Source: Uloborus plumipes | Lineage: Eukaryota > Arthropoda > Arachnida > Araneae > Uloboridae | Assembly (NCBI GenBank): GCA_038373865.1 | Contig: JAXGGA010002077.1 | Coordinates: forward strand, 1 to 64,000 | DNA: 64,000 bases | Direction of reading: 5' to 3' | Shown here: positions 32,530-45,600 of the stretch, in pieces | How positions within the stretch are numbered: position 1 is the stretch's first letter | Layout of the letters: the number at the start of each line of letters is the position of its first letter | Notes under the pieces: model-generated | Databases searched by the model: none | Told to the model about the DNA's origin: nothing | What the model saw: the letters and a program-made list of their open reading frames with translations, nothing else | Made by a program: the position numbers and the translations under genes

Positions 32530-35500
32530 AAACTTTTTTTACAAAATATTTATTGCAACATTAATACTCCATCTAAACACATCCAAAATGATGTGTTTGT
32601 ACAATTTGTACAAAACTTCATAAAAAATCTTGTTGCGCAGTTCAACTACTTGTAGCTTCAATTAAAATACTCACAAAAATAGAACAATTTGTCCAAACTG
32701 GACTTTACAAAAGGAATGTACAAAAATTTACAAAACTACATTTCTAAAAATATTTTCATGGCAAAAACGAGTGCGATAGAAAACTTCAAATGCATCCAAA
32801 AATATGAACAAGTATACATTGTATAAAGTTTTATCTTAAATTTACAAAACACAAAAATATAAAACAAGTAACATTTCAAAATTAACTTAATTCTATTGAT
32901 TAAGTGGAGTACAGTTAAAAAGGTGAAAAAAAAATATTTAAAAAAATCACAAGTTTAAAACCTGATTGTAAAAATGTATCACAATTCAAAAGATTGCCAC
33001 AATGGTACAGTTTTGATGAATTAAAAATCACTTTGCATTTTTGATATCGAAAAGCATCAATATGCATGCCACTTTCAGAACTTAAAATAATGAAAATAAT
33101 ATTAACTAATAAAATGCTAGGATAAAAAAAAAATTTGCAAAAAAAATGATCGAAATATGTAAATGTTTCAATCGTTCCTACTAACTTACATCAATTATTG
33201 CATTCAACGTTCAGTAGATTCATTTATTTTTCCCCCACACAACAAAACCATATTCTGTTAACTTAATTACTTAAAGCAAAAGTTAAAACAATTTTTCTTT
33301 AACAGTTAAAAAGTTCACATCATAAAGGCAATCTCAATAATAAATTCTATATCTTAATTTGTTTATTGTGCAGTTCAATTGCTGTTCAAACATTAAAGCA
33401 AAAAACAATTTTTAACGCGTTAAATATTTTTATTACACACATAAGGAAAATGTGTGTCTAAATATCAATTTTCAATTCCCATTGCATCGATAATTACCAG
33501 TAATTTTTTTCCCTAAAGAAATAAAAGTACTATTTAAGAAATCGTAGGGCTTGAAATTGTATGACTTTTTCCCCTAAAAATTAGACCTAATTTTCCAACA
33601 ATGTTTACTGTTAACTTAGGAATTGCGCTAACATTGAAAATGAAATTGCAATGAACTCAAATATTTTCAATAATTAAATTTGACTTCATGATTTGCATGT
33701 AAATATTCTAAGGGCACACTAAAATTAAAGCTAATAACAATTCACATCACTTCTTAGACAATATTCAACGATTTTATATGAAACAAGCTATAAATCATGA
33801 CTTCATCCGATAAATATTACATATCAAAGAGGGGGGGGGGGGAGGTATCTAAACGAGGTGAAACAAAATGGCAAGATTTTTTTTCTTAAAGTTTATAGAT
33901 AATATGTAAAAAACTGATACATGGCTAGTAAAAAGTTTTGTAAGTCACATAAAATTTTCCTTGCTAAAATTCTTAAAAAATAAACTCTATGAGGCAAACA
34001 TTTTTAAGGGAAAATTTATAACAACAAGAAGTTAATGAACCTAGCATTAATGCCAAAATTAATTCACAAAAATCGACACATAAAATTATACATTTCTATT
34101 CATTTACAGTCTTTCTTAAATAGAGATATTTTTTAGAGTTAAAGAACTTGATACTAAAACTGCCAACTTTTTTTTTTTTTGTAGCGATTTCAAAATACAT
34201 GTGTGGTAAATGTAAAATATACTGCTATTCGATAACGAATAGCACAGAAATTGCTATGTTTTAGCACACAAAGTGTAAAAGTAATGAAAAAACAGGTTAC
34301 TATTTTGTTTAAAGGAAGGTGTAATCATTAGTTATAGAAAGCTGGAATTACCACACTGATTTATTTTACCACGGAGCACACAGTTAGACTTCAACAAGCA
34401 ACACAGCCATATGGCACTAAAATTTTTGAATAGCTCACCAATTAGCTACTCCATATTACATCTTCCGGAAAAAAATTTCGAAAAGACGACAACAACTTGT
34501 ACACAATTATAATGATGCAACTGTAGTGTAGCATAACCAGTGCAAAATCACATTCATTAAAAACACCACTGCATTCAACTAATTTGAATACTTTTGATAA
34601 ATTTTAGCTGCATTTGAATGGAGGGGATGAAAGTAAAACAAAAATGGATTTTGGAAAATAACATAACATGAATAAATAATGGACATTTATTGTATTATTA
34701 AGAATTTTGTTTAACATAGTAAATTTCTAAATGTTTTTCAATGCTTATATAGGAATCAACAACTTATGTACAAATTAACAAAAGCTCATGAAAAACATGA
34801 AGAAACCTACTACCTAAATAAGACATTAAAATATATCCTTCAAAATCTACAAATAACATAATTGATTAGAAATATGAAGATACCAAAAATTTAATAGATT
34901 TAAAAATTGAACAAAATTTGGCATTGAAATCTGGTTTTGCACGAGGTTCAGTAGCAAACAGTTATCAATACGTTTGTATATTTGCTTTCTATAATATATA
35001 ATTGTCAGGCAAAAAACTACGGAATAGTGGATCCTATCCAAAAGTCACATGTTAATATATCACCAAGCATTGCATTAAAATGCTGTCAAGGGATCTCCAA
35101 TAGAACGTGGATCTCCAATGGAACTCCATGGGAAGTGACTGACAATTCAAAAAAAATTCCTAATTTGGCAAATTTTAGTCAAAGGATGGAATAAGACATT
35201 TTTGAAATATTATAATCTTTTAATTCTTAATGTCACTTCCCATTGGATGAAGGTGCGAGAGCATGCTTGTAGTTTTATCACACCTCAAAATGTGTCATTC
35301 GGTAAATTGAAAATGTTCCCTCGCCTAAAAATTCAAGTTTGGGAGCCCCTGAATGCTATGGTTATCTTACTTTTCCAAATTTCACAGCTTGCATGATCCT
35401 CGCACTAAACCAGAACGAAACACAAGAAGCAATTTATATAATTGACCAACTATATTTTTTAAATGCTACATTTTAAAGTGTCGGACTGTAAAAATGCTTT

Positions 35501-36452
35501 TATTTTCGAAAGACAGAAGAGAATGATAGCTTATTTACACATAACTGAATACTCAACTAATATTAATGTTTTAACATTAGGTACAAGAGATGGCAAAGTA
35601 TTATTAAGCTGAACCAAGTTTATATATTTTTTAAACAATATTTTATAATTTAAGTCACACTTGGCGTGATACTGTGTCTCTTTTTCATAGTAAAAAGTTT
35701 TTAACAAAGCGAGGTTAAAATCCCAACCATCAGGCAACATGAAGTCCTTATTAATGTGCAACAAATAAATATTTCATGCAGCATATCGCTGTTCGTGTAA
35801 AATTTCACTGTCCATGCAAATTAAGGCACAGGGTTTGGCATCCAATGAATATACAAATATTCAATCTTGTTTAGTTCTACTTGGAATGCTGAAGGCATTT
35901 ATGTACGACGTAAAATATATACAAAAATATATTTCAGAAAGCACTGTAAGAAATTGTTCCTTATCTTGATTATGCTGAAATTCACAGTAAAAAAACTGCA
36001 AATTATACAGGCAACATTGGCGGCATATCATTGATGAATAACCTCAATGTAATGAATCATTAGTTCCGAGGCAATGAATAAAAATGTTTTTATGCAGTAA
36101 ATGAGAATTGCAGACAAACCTAGGATTCAGTTATATTGCAACTTTCAAGCACATTTTTGATATTTGCAGTGATGAACCACAGCCTGAGTTGCACAATCCA
36201 AGAAGCAACTCATCTTTTCATTTGATTGTTCAATAAATGTGCTAAATAAAGGTTTGAGCAGCTTTTGCAGAAATATTGACTAACAGCACCATCTTGGAAA
36301 TGCACCACACTGCAGTAAGGACATTCATGGAAAGTCACAATGCCACATGCAGGAATAAGAATTCCAACTTGTAGAAACATTTCGTTTTCTGTTGGAATCT
36401 CTATTAGCAAAACACAGAAACGTCACAAATAAAAACCTAAGAGTCACAAATA
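32530..36452 (-). other. Probable Egfr 3' UTR / downstream flank
   Basis: About 3.9 kb of AT-rich sequence follows the Egfr stop with no transposon ends that I recognise. On the minus strand, AATAAA signals occur at several places, including 34684-34689 and 32549-32554; the last lies about 20 nt before a T-rich/GT-rich tract. It may be one long 3' UTR with alternative polyadenylation. Sequence alone cannot fix the transcript end. Confidence 0.35.
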
Positions 36453-36688
36453 TTACACTGTCGTTTCATTTCTGTGATGTGTCAGAGGAAGAAGTTCCCT
36501 TTTCGTGCTAATATAATCACTTTCCTCCTCGTTGCTAGATAGTCTTTGAAAAGGAGGCAACGGCAGGTTATTGTTGGCACTGTTGTCATTCATCATGTGA
36601 TATTCTAAATTGTCCATGGCACGTCGTCGAACGGGGATAAAGTCAGGAATATAATGATAATAACTTAGAGGCCTAACATCAACTGTTT
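36453..36688 (-). CDS. Egfr: Egfr last coding exon
   Basis: Acceptor TTCTTTTCCAG|AAAC; stop TAA at 36455-36453. It codes residues 1236-1313 with [29 protein letters not shown] and a C-terminal HHRNETTV resembling the end of the fly receptor. The site aligned with the fly DNPEYLLN reads DNLEYHMM. Confidence 0.93.
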
Positions 36689-39600
36689 CTGGAAAAGAAT
36701 TAAAAATTATTAAGAATTGTGCACAGACAAATATTCAGAATATTTTAAACATGGTATGTTTTTATCATTTTCAATCATCACAAATGTCTTCTTAAAAACT
36801 ACCCCACACCCTTTTTTTACAAGTGTCATTCCATCCATTGACATTAAACTGAACTACACAAGCATTGCATAGTTATCCAAAACTAAGAGTACTAATTACA
36901 AGTAAGAATTATTTTAATGCAGATCTAAGTTTTAAGTTATCCTGTCATATAGATCCTTTTTAAAGAAATGTGATCTAAAGTAAAATACTGTAGTATCAAT
37001 GCAAATAAAACTAAATGTATGCAGAAAAATAATAAGCTTTTTGATTCCTCCCAACTCCAAATTCATGATTGTTCGTTCAAAGTCATGGAAGAGTTCAAGT
37101 ACCTTGGAAGCATAACTAGAGACCTTGGGCTGTCCTGGACTGTAGTGCCGAAGAGGGACTACAGTCCGGGACAGCCCAAGTTCCCCTGGACAGCAACGGT
37201 TCGTATCATACTTCAGTATAGGCTGACTCTGTTGCACCATGCAAAATAACAAATGTGAAAAATCGCATTTTTCAAGTTCGAATCTTACAAATAATTAAAA
37301 TGATACCTTTGAACGATAATTTTACAGATATGTATAAAAATTTAAAAATTGGAAATAATCAAACACGTCAGGTGGGAAAAATTTATATTCAGTGTTTTGG
37401 TTCTCCTGAAAAGTGTCAATTTTCACATTTGTAATTTTAGCATGGTGCCGACGATATCCCTAAATATTTTGAGAAATACCAGAGTCCAATTTTCTTTAAT
37501 TCGTGAAATGTGTCTACTCTCATACCTCTAAGATTTTTCATTTTATTTTAAACTGAATTTTACTCTCTATAGAGTGATGCCGATAATATTTTTCAAAACT
37601 TACTTAATACAATTTGAACAAAACTAAAATGTCAATACAGATTAGCAGGTACACAATCTTATGCTAATCTTTAAAAATAACTCACCTGGTAAATGAGCAT
37701 TATCTGCAATCAAGTCCATGTATCGAACTGATGGACCCCTCGAACAGGATGCAGGCATTAAATAATCTTCTTCATCTACTGGCAATGAAGGAGTCTGGCT
37801 TAAATACTTCTCACCAGGATCTATTTTAAACATATCACCTATTAAAAAAGGGAAAATAATCAGTTCATATTTCCTTTGTGTGCTAGGAATAAAGCTGAAA
37901 CACTTGTAAATGACAAAAGTACCTCAAAATATTAATGATAATTCAACATGCAACATTAATTATAACGCACAACATTTTTTCCTTGAGTAATTAATTCATA
38001 TTTACACTTTCAAGAAGCTTCATTTTTAATTTACTCATTGTCTTAAAAATATAAATTTCAACAAATTGAATAAATTATTAAGTGACTCGTGGAACAAAAC
38101 CAGTATTTCATGAAAAGGTGATATTTCATGTTCAACGTTTTTGCATCAATTAGGTTTGACTGTATGATTTTTTCTATACATTTATGGAGGACCAAAAGGT
38201 AAATTATTTCTGCACTAGTAGATTAGACTATATATAAATATGTTACGGTTAAAGTATATCATGCAGTTAACTGATTAATAACTGATAATATAAATAACTG
38301 ATCATGTCCGTTAAAGTGTGTAATATGTTAATAATTTGACATTTTAACTAGCTATTCCATGAAATAACTAGGTATTCTATAAATTAACTAATGAAAGATA
38401 ATTAAAATGAAAAAGAAGCGAGTTATCTAAGTTATGCAGCATATAAATGGTATTTATGGAAGCATACCATAAAATCATTTGTTACAACAGGGATTACTAA
38501 AATGACACTCGGAATTACAAAGAACATTATTTCTAAAACAAAATCATATTTTGTTGACATACTGGGTTTTACACAAACGTAAATGTGCCTTATACTAAAA
38601 AGCGAGATATATGATATAGATTATTTTATGCCTTAACTGGCAGCAGATCGTTATTCTATGAAATAACTAGTTAAACCATGAAATACAAGAGAGGTTTACT
38701 TTAACAGACACGATCAATTACTTCATGGAATAACCGAGCCTAGATAATATGGACGAAGGCGCGAACGCCGTTCGCAGAAAACTTTTAAAGTTTGCAGGAA
38801 ATTTTGGCATTTTGTTTAAAAAGTTATTTATTTAGGAAGTTTTCTATCTGAAATATGTCTTGATTTTGTTCATTGTGGGGCAGCAGCTTGTTATATACGA
38901 AACTGACACATTCATTAATCATGACGGATTGACAACCAACCTCATGGTAGATCCTGCACTTCAATCAACTTGATATTTTTGTTGTTGGTAGCACTTTAGG
39001 ATTCAGAAGCTCCCCTTTTTTTTGCAGAAAATTTTTAAGAAATAATTTAAGTTTGCACACAGTTTTACATTTTATCAAAGTCTGGGAATAACTAGGTATG
39101 TATTCTATAAAATAAGATTCCATACTTTAACGGTAACATATATATCCTTATGGGAATTAAAATCTTATATAAAAATTTGTTGATTTGCATTGATTAAAAT
39201 TGCTATGGGAAAATATTTTAAAACAACTCATGCATTATAATGTTTATGAAACCAAGAATCTAAGCAAGAGAAAACCATTTACCTTTATTAACTACATTAA
39301 GAGGATCTGGGCAGTATCTTGGTGCAGAAAGTTGATCAGGGTGCACTTCCCCAGTATACCACACATTGGAACCATTGGGAAGAGGCATATGGGGCATGAA
39401 CTCTGGCATCTGCTGGAAGTTGTTGGGTGGTATGCTCAGCGAGCTTCTATTATCTGGAGGAGGCTATAAAAGACAAACAACATAATTGAATAAAGGAGCG
39501 TAATAGAGTTGTTTATCATGCATGATGCACTAAATATACAAAGCTCAAAAATTTACTTGGTTTGACACCACGTTGGAATTATTACTATTCATTTTTTTTA

Positions 39601-42600
39601 AGTCACTATGAAACAATTCCTTTTGGAGATCTCATCTTAATGTTACTTAGTTCTCAAATGTCAGTTGAATTTTTCATTTGAGAAATTAGTACTACAATAA
39701 AAATGTCTGATTTTCCTGTTTTTCTATATTTTTACACTGAAACTGGAAAAGCATGTTGAATAATGTTTAAAATACAAGTGAAATTTACATGCTTATGTAC
39801 TAATACACAGTCCTCCCACTACTTTTAAAAAGTCAATAACTAGTTGAATAACACATAAACGAAAACGGAAACACTACGATTTGACCCGCAGCACACACAC
39901 AAATCATTATTTTTCAAAAAAAAGAAAACTTTGCAGAAAGTTAAAACTATTATGATGCATAATGGTTACATATACTTTTATATATATATCACAGTTAAAA
40001 AACAACAGTCAAATTTCCCAGAACAAGTTGAAAATATATATGCATAAAAATGTCTCATTTGTGCAGTGGGATTGAGCATCAGACAGTTATTAGTTTATTA
40101 AGTCCTATTCCGAGAGCTAGTGACGACTAGAACATTTATCATTCAATTTAAACTTATTTTTAATTTATAAATTTACTAGCTGCATGGCCCGGCGTTGCAC
40201 GAGCTACCTTAGAAATGAAAGCGAAGTCAAGTTATGCCTCTGCTTTCCATAGAGCAACAAACTCCTTGCCACGGTGGCTCGTTACGACCAACGCCCTCTA
40301 GCCTCTACACACAGTTGCTAAACATTACTTTTAATGAATACCATCTTTTGAGAAGAATGGAAACTTAGCCGCTCCCGCACGTGCTTTTCGACGAATATTA
40401 TTTTTAAATTATAATAACTCCTTACATATAGCGAAATGTTATATAGCCTAAACCCTTCCTGATTAAATGGACTATTCAATACAAAAAGAATATTTCAATT
40501 CGAACCAGTACTTCCTAAGATTAGGACGTTCAAACAAACAAACAAACTCTTCAGCTTTCTATTATTAGTATAGAGTTCAAAAGAAACATTTTTAATTAAA
40601 TCCTTACCTTGCTTTTATCAACAGAATCAGTCTCTGTCTTTTGGTCATCTTCAATGGTAGGAGGATGAAGATACTGTTCTGCATCCATAACGATGCCTGG
40701 AACATCAATCGACATCCCAATGCTCTTGATTAGGTCTTTGACATCATACCCCGTATATGAAGGAAGCTGGAGCAGTTTATCACCTTTGACGACTAGGAAA
40801 CGACCAGGATCTCGTGACATTTTTGAGAACTGTTCGGCTAATTCTTTGAAACTGGGTCGAGATTCAGCATCCAACATCCAGCCTATAAAAATGTGCGCAA
40901 TTATAAGACTAAAAATCAATTATCTGCAAATATTTTAAAATTAAGTTCATTAAGCCTTTCTGACCCAAATTTAGTTTTGGAAGCTTGAGCACACACATTA
41001 TACATTTTATATATTATGCTATTATTAAATACAAAAGGCATTTTTTTATATACATATATTTTTTTAAATTGAAAAGACAAATAAAAAACAACCAATTAAA
41101 TATAATTAAAAACCAAGGGGGAAATTGAACAAATTAAATAAACAGATTCAAAGTAGCATAAGCTAAATTAACTTCAACTTTCAAAACACTTCAAACATTT
41201 AACAATATCAAAAAGACTGAAATTTCATACATGGGAAGCATATTTGAGAGTTCCATGTAAACATGCTACAGGATGGCGGCAGATTTCCAAGAAAAACTTT
41301 TTTTCCTATAAGTATTAGAAACCAAATTCGCTTCAACGAGAAATGTGCTTTAAAATTTTTTGAAAGAAGCTCTCTCATTCAAACATTCAAAATAAATAAA
41401 AATTCTGCAGTGGAAAAGGCATGTGGCATGTGTAGTAAGAGCAAAGTAGTTTTCAGCAGAGTATGTGTTTTAATTTGTTAAATGATCCACAATATGTAAA
41501 TACTTTATTCCTCCATTTATTCTATCATTGGATGATTTAAAAAGTGGAAAAAAAGCAAAAAGTTTGACATTTTGTAGTGCCAATTCCGTAAATCTACTGC
41601 TTTCATAGCCGATTGTAGCCTTTGAAATTAAGAATTTCATGATAAACGAACTTTAATTAATGCTAAGTTTGACGAGAGAAACATCAAGTCAAATGCTACT
41701 AGACACTTATCAGCAAAGTAAATACGACTGTACTGCAAAACAGATTCATGGCAAACTACAACATAGAGAGAAAATGTCAGTTGAGTAGCCCTTGTCCCCT
41801 TTACATATTTTGTATCACCCTTTCTCAACACTTACATCAACCCTACAATCAGAGGGGAAGCCTTTGAAAAAAAAAGTTGATTTCCATGAAAACTTGGATA
41901 GAGAGGCATAAAATTAGTAATTATGCATAAAAAGGGGGAGGAAAGTTTATTTTAAACGCATAAAAGAAAAGTCTAACAAAATGTATTATTCAGAACTTTT
42001 TAAATAAAATGAATTAGCACTATCCCTTAAATCTAAATCAAATGATTGGAATGTACTACGAAAATGACAAGAATACAAAAATTACTAATTCTACATAATT
42101 GCATGATTATTGAAAAAAAAAAGTTATACGACGAAAATTACTTACATTTAATCATGAGCATATATACATCTATGGTGCAGATTGCAGGTTGTGGTAACCT
42201 TTCTCCTTTTTCTAAAAGATCCGGAACTTCACGTGCAGGAACATTTTCATATGGTCTTCCACCATAAGTAAGCAGTTCCCAAACAGTCACACCTACATCA
42301 ATGAAAAGTATTTTAAAAATTGCAAAATTTCAAAGACTTATTTTTAAAAATGAAACAATCAGTATCAGTCATAAAATAGTCAAGAAATTTTTACAACGTA
42401 TAATAACTTACCAAATGCCCACACATCACTTTTATGAGTAAACACTCGATGCTGGATGCACTCTAGAGCTAGCCATTTAATGGGCATCTGCAAAAAAAGA
42501 TAATATTTAAAAAACATTCAACTTTTATGGAAGATTACAAGAAGAAAATAGAAACTAAGATTTTGACGAGAAATTTATTAAATTGTTGCTTTAAAAAAAC

Positions 42601-45600
42601 TATAAATAAAAACCTGCATTTTATTATAGAAAAAAAACTAAACAAAAGGTGTGTTCGTAATCGTTAGAAACCATTTTTCTCTCCAAGAATTTTGCTGAAT
42701 CATCACTGCATGTAGTTTTGATCTATCATTGGTGAAATTATCCCTATGTGTGATGTGAAGTTTTTCAGTCCACTTCTTTCCTCAATGGTTAAATTTTTGA
42801 TGCACAGGAAAAAAGGGGAATATTTCAAACATATTTCACATTTTCTTATAATATAGTATAAATACTTATATTATTTACTTAAAGTGAGCTAAAAAAGTTA
42901 TAAAAACATTTTCTAAACAGTTGCTGATTCAAACCAAACAATTTTAGCAAAAGCAACACATATTAAAATTTCAAAGCAAAGCCACTATGAAACAATTTTG
43001 ATATTTGAGAAATTACTTCTAGTTAATAACATTAAGTCAACAACATTTAAAGAAAGACTAAAGATGGAAACAGATTATGCACTAAAAGATTTATTACCTT
43101 TCCACCTTCTGCCTTATATTCCTCCTCATTGATGTCCAAAAACTTGGCAAGACCAAAATCAGTTATTTTTATACAACCAGGTGTTTGCACTAAAATGTTT
43201 TAATAAAGCATTATTACAATGAAGTAAGACGTACAAATGATTTTACCAAAATAAACACATTTTAACCATTGATTTAACATAAATATGAAATAGAAAAGAA
43301 TATACTTACATAAAACGTTTCTAAGAGCCAAATCTCTGTGAACCATACGTCCTTCTTCTAAGTAAGCCATGCCCTAATGTAAAAACAATTTATCAAACTT
43401 CTGAAAACGAAACCATCATGCAAAGCATGCAATTTTTTTTTTTTAAATACAGCATTTAAATCCAAAACTGCAAAGTTCAACACCAAAAATCATTTTTTTT
43501 AATACAACACACACACTGAAATTTATCCGACTTTGCTATAAAATATTTGATCTTCATAGAATGTTCAAAAACTTTTTTATTTTGAATTTAGCAAATGCAC
43601 TTAAAATTTAATGGGGAGAAAATTTTTCTTCAAATTAAATACCAACACTGAAAAGGGGGGATAATTTACAGTGGCTGCCGATTGAATATACAGTTTTGAT
43701 ACAATAAAGCAGCTAATTTAATAAAGCTGAACTTAGTTCTGTTTTTGACGATTTGATTCATTAAAAAGATTGATTCAATAAACCAGCACCCACTGTAGTT
43801 CAAAATAATAATTTTCACACAAATTTGTCACACATTGTAACACTATAAATGAAAAAGGAAACTGGGGGGGGGGGAGGGGGTTGCTCAACTTTGGTGAAGC
43901 AAAATTGTCGGCAGCATCTTGGTAGATAACAGAATACAGATGATAATCAGTAATTGCTAAGAAATTTTTTTTTTTCAATAAGTCAAAATTTTAAATAATG
44001 AATCTATTACTACAACGTAAGTTTTGCTGATGTGTGTTAAAAAACTTCCGAACATTCAATTTCACCCAGAAATAACATGTAGTACACAAATTATAATTCT
44101 TTTAAAATCAAGTACTTAGTCATGAAAATGCAAAAATAAGTACAAAGTCAATAGACATAAACCCAGGTAGCACAAATAACCTTTAAACGTTTTATAAACG
44201 TTTTTAAGCGGTTATTACAACGTTAATAACCATTTTACAACCTTTAAAAAACGAAGTGTGCTACTAGGGAATAGGCACGGTCAATAGGCGCCTATGTTAA
44301 TGTTTTCATTTGTGTTTATTGACTGTACACTTATTTTAAAAAATACGTCTGCTGTTTAACTTAATATCTAAACCGCCCAAGTAATGTGTCTGCAAGTGGT
44401 AATCCATGCAGGCATCGGGTTTTATACGTTTTTTTACACACTTGCTAAATTTTGCTCTAACGTTTTAATTTAAGAGGCAATCTATGTATATTAAAATGGA
44501 TGCATGTATGCTTGTATGTTTGTTACTTATACAAATCTAGTTTTCAACAGATTTTCATCAAACTTGGCACAGATGTTCCTTGATGCACTCCAATTCATAT
44601 AGGCAAGGTTTTGAAATTTTTAAAAAATCCAAAAAGCTCAGAATTCAAATTGTTTGTCATTAAATGGCCATTTTCTTTCAATTTTGAATATATAGAGTAA
44701 TAGAGATAAGCTTTATGCAAACAAATTGAAAAAATTATACATTTAAATATGAGTATTTCCAACAAAGATTGTGATTAACAGTGAATCATCAATTAAAGGC
44801 TCACATTTCATTTTAGCATGAAATAAGAAAGAACAATTATAGCTCATGTTCTACCTTGGAACACTGGCACAAATATTGTATGATGCAGAAAAATTATAGG
44901 TTGCAACAGATATTTAATTCTAATTTTTGATAGCATTTTTAACATTTAGGAGTCGGGCGGTACACTTGCTGTACCGTAAGTCTTTTTTTTTTTTTTAGAG
45001 GACGGGGTTGAGATTTGCATTCGAACTCTTTGAAGTCGGGGATTTTTTCAAGGTTTCATGCGTCTGGTACGACAGTTTATACCTTCTCTTTTCAATGGAA
45101 AAGAAACCTGTAGTTCAACTATCGTACTACCTGGGTCAAAAGAAAAATTTCTAAAAAACAGCCGGATCCAAAAGGTTAATAAGCACCCGGGCAACGCCGG
45201 ATAATAAGCTAGTTAATTATAAACTTTTCTAAAACTTCTTATACACTCATTTAAATTTCATTCAAACTTACCCGAGCAATCTGAGAACACCAGCTCAGAA
45301 GAGGTTTAGATCCTATTTTGTCTTTGTTGGAACGAACATAATCAAGCAAACAACCCAAAGGCATCAGCTGCGTAACTAGCATCAGCTGTGAAGCCATGCA
45401 CACTGCTAAAAGTTTCAGGAGATTGGGATGATCCACACTTGCCATGAAATATGCTTCCTAAGTAAATAGAGAGAAAATATTTGGTTTATTATTTTGTATA
45501 AATATATTTAACATATAGATGAAAGCTATTGTGTCAAACCATTTATCAACATCAATAGTGGGGGGGAAGGAGGGAGAGAGAGGTTAACTGTAGCAAAGAT

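Noticed and set aside
37268..37295. GTTCGAATC, as in a tRNA T-arm
   Set aside because: No acceptor, D or anticodon arms can be folded around it.
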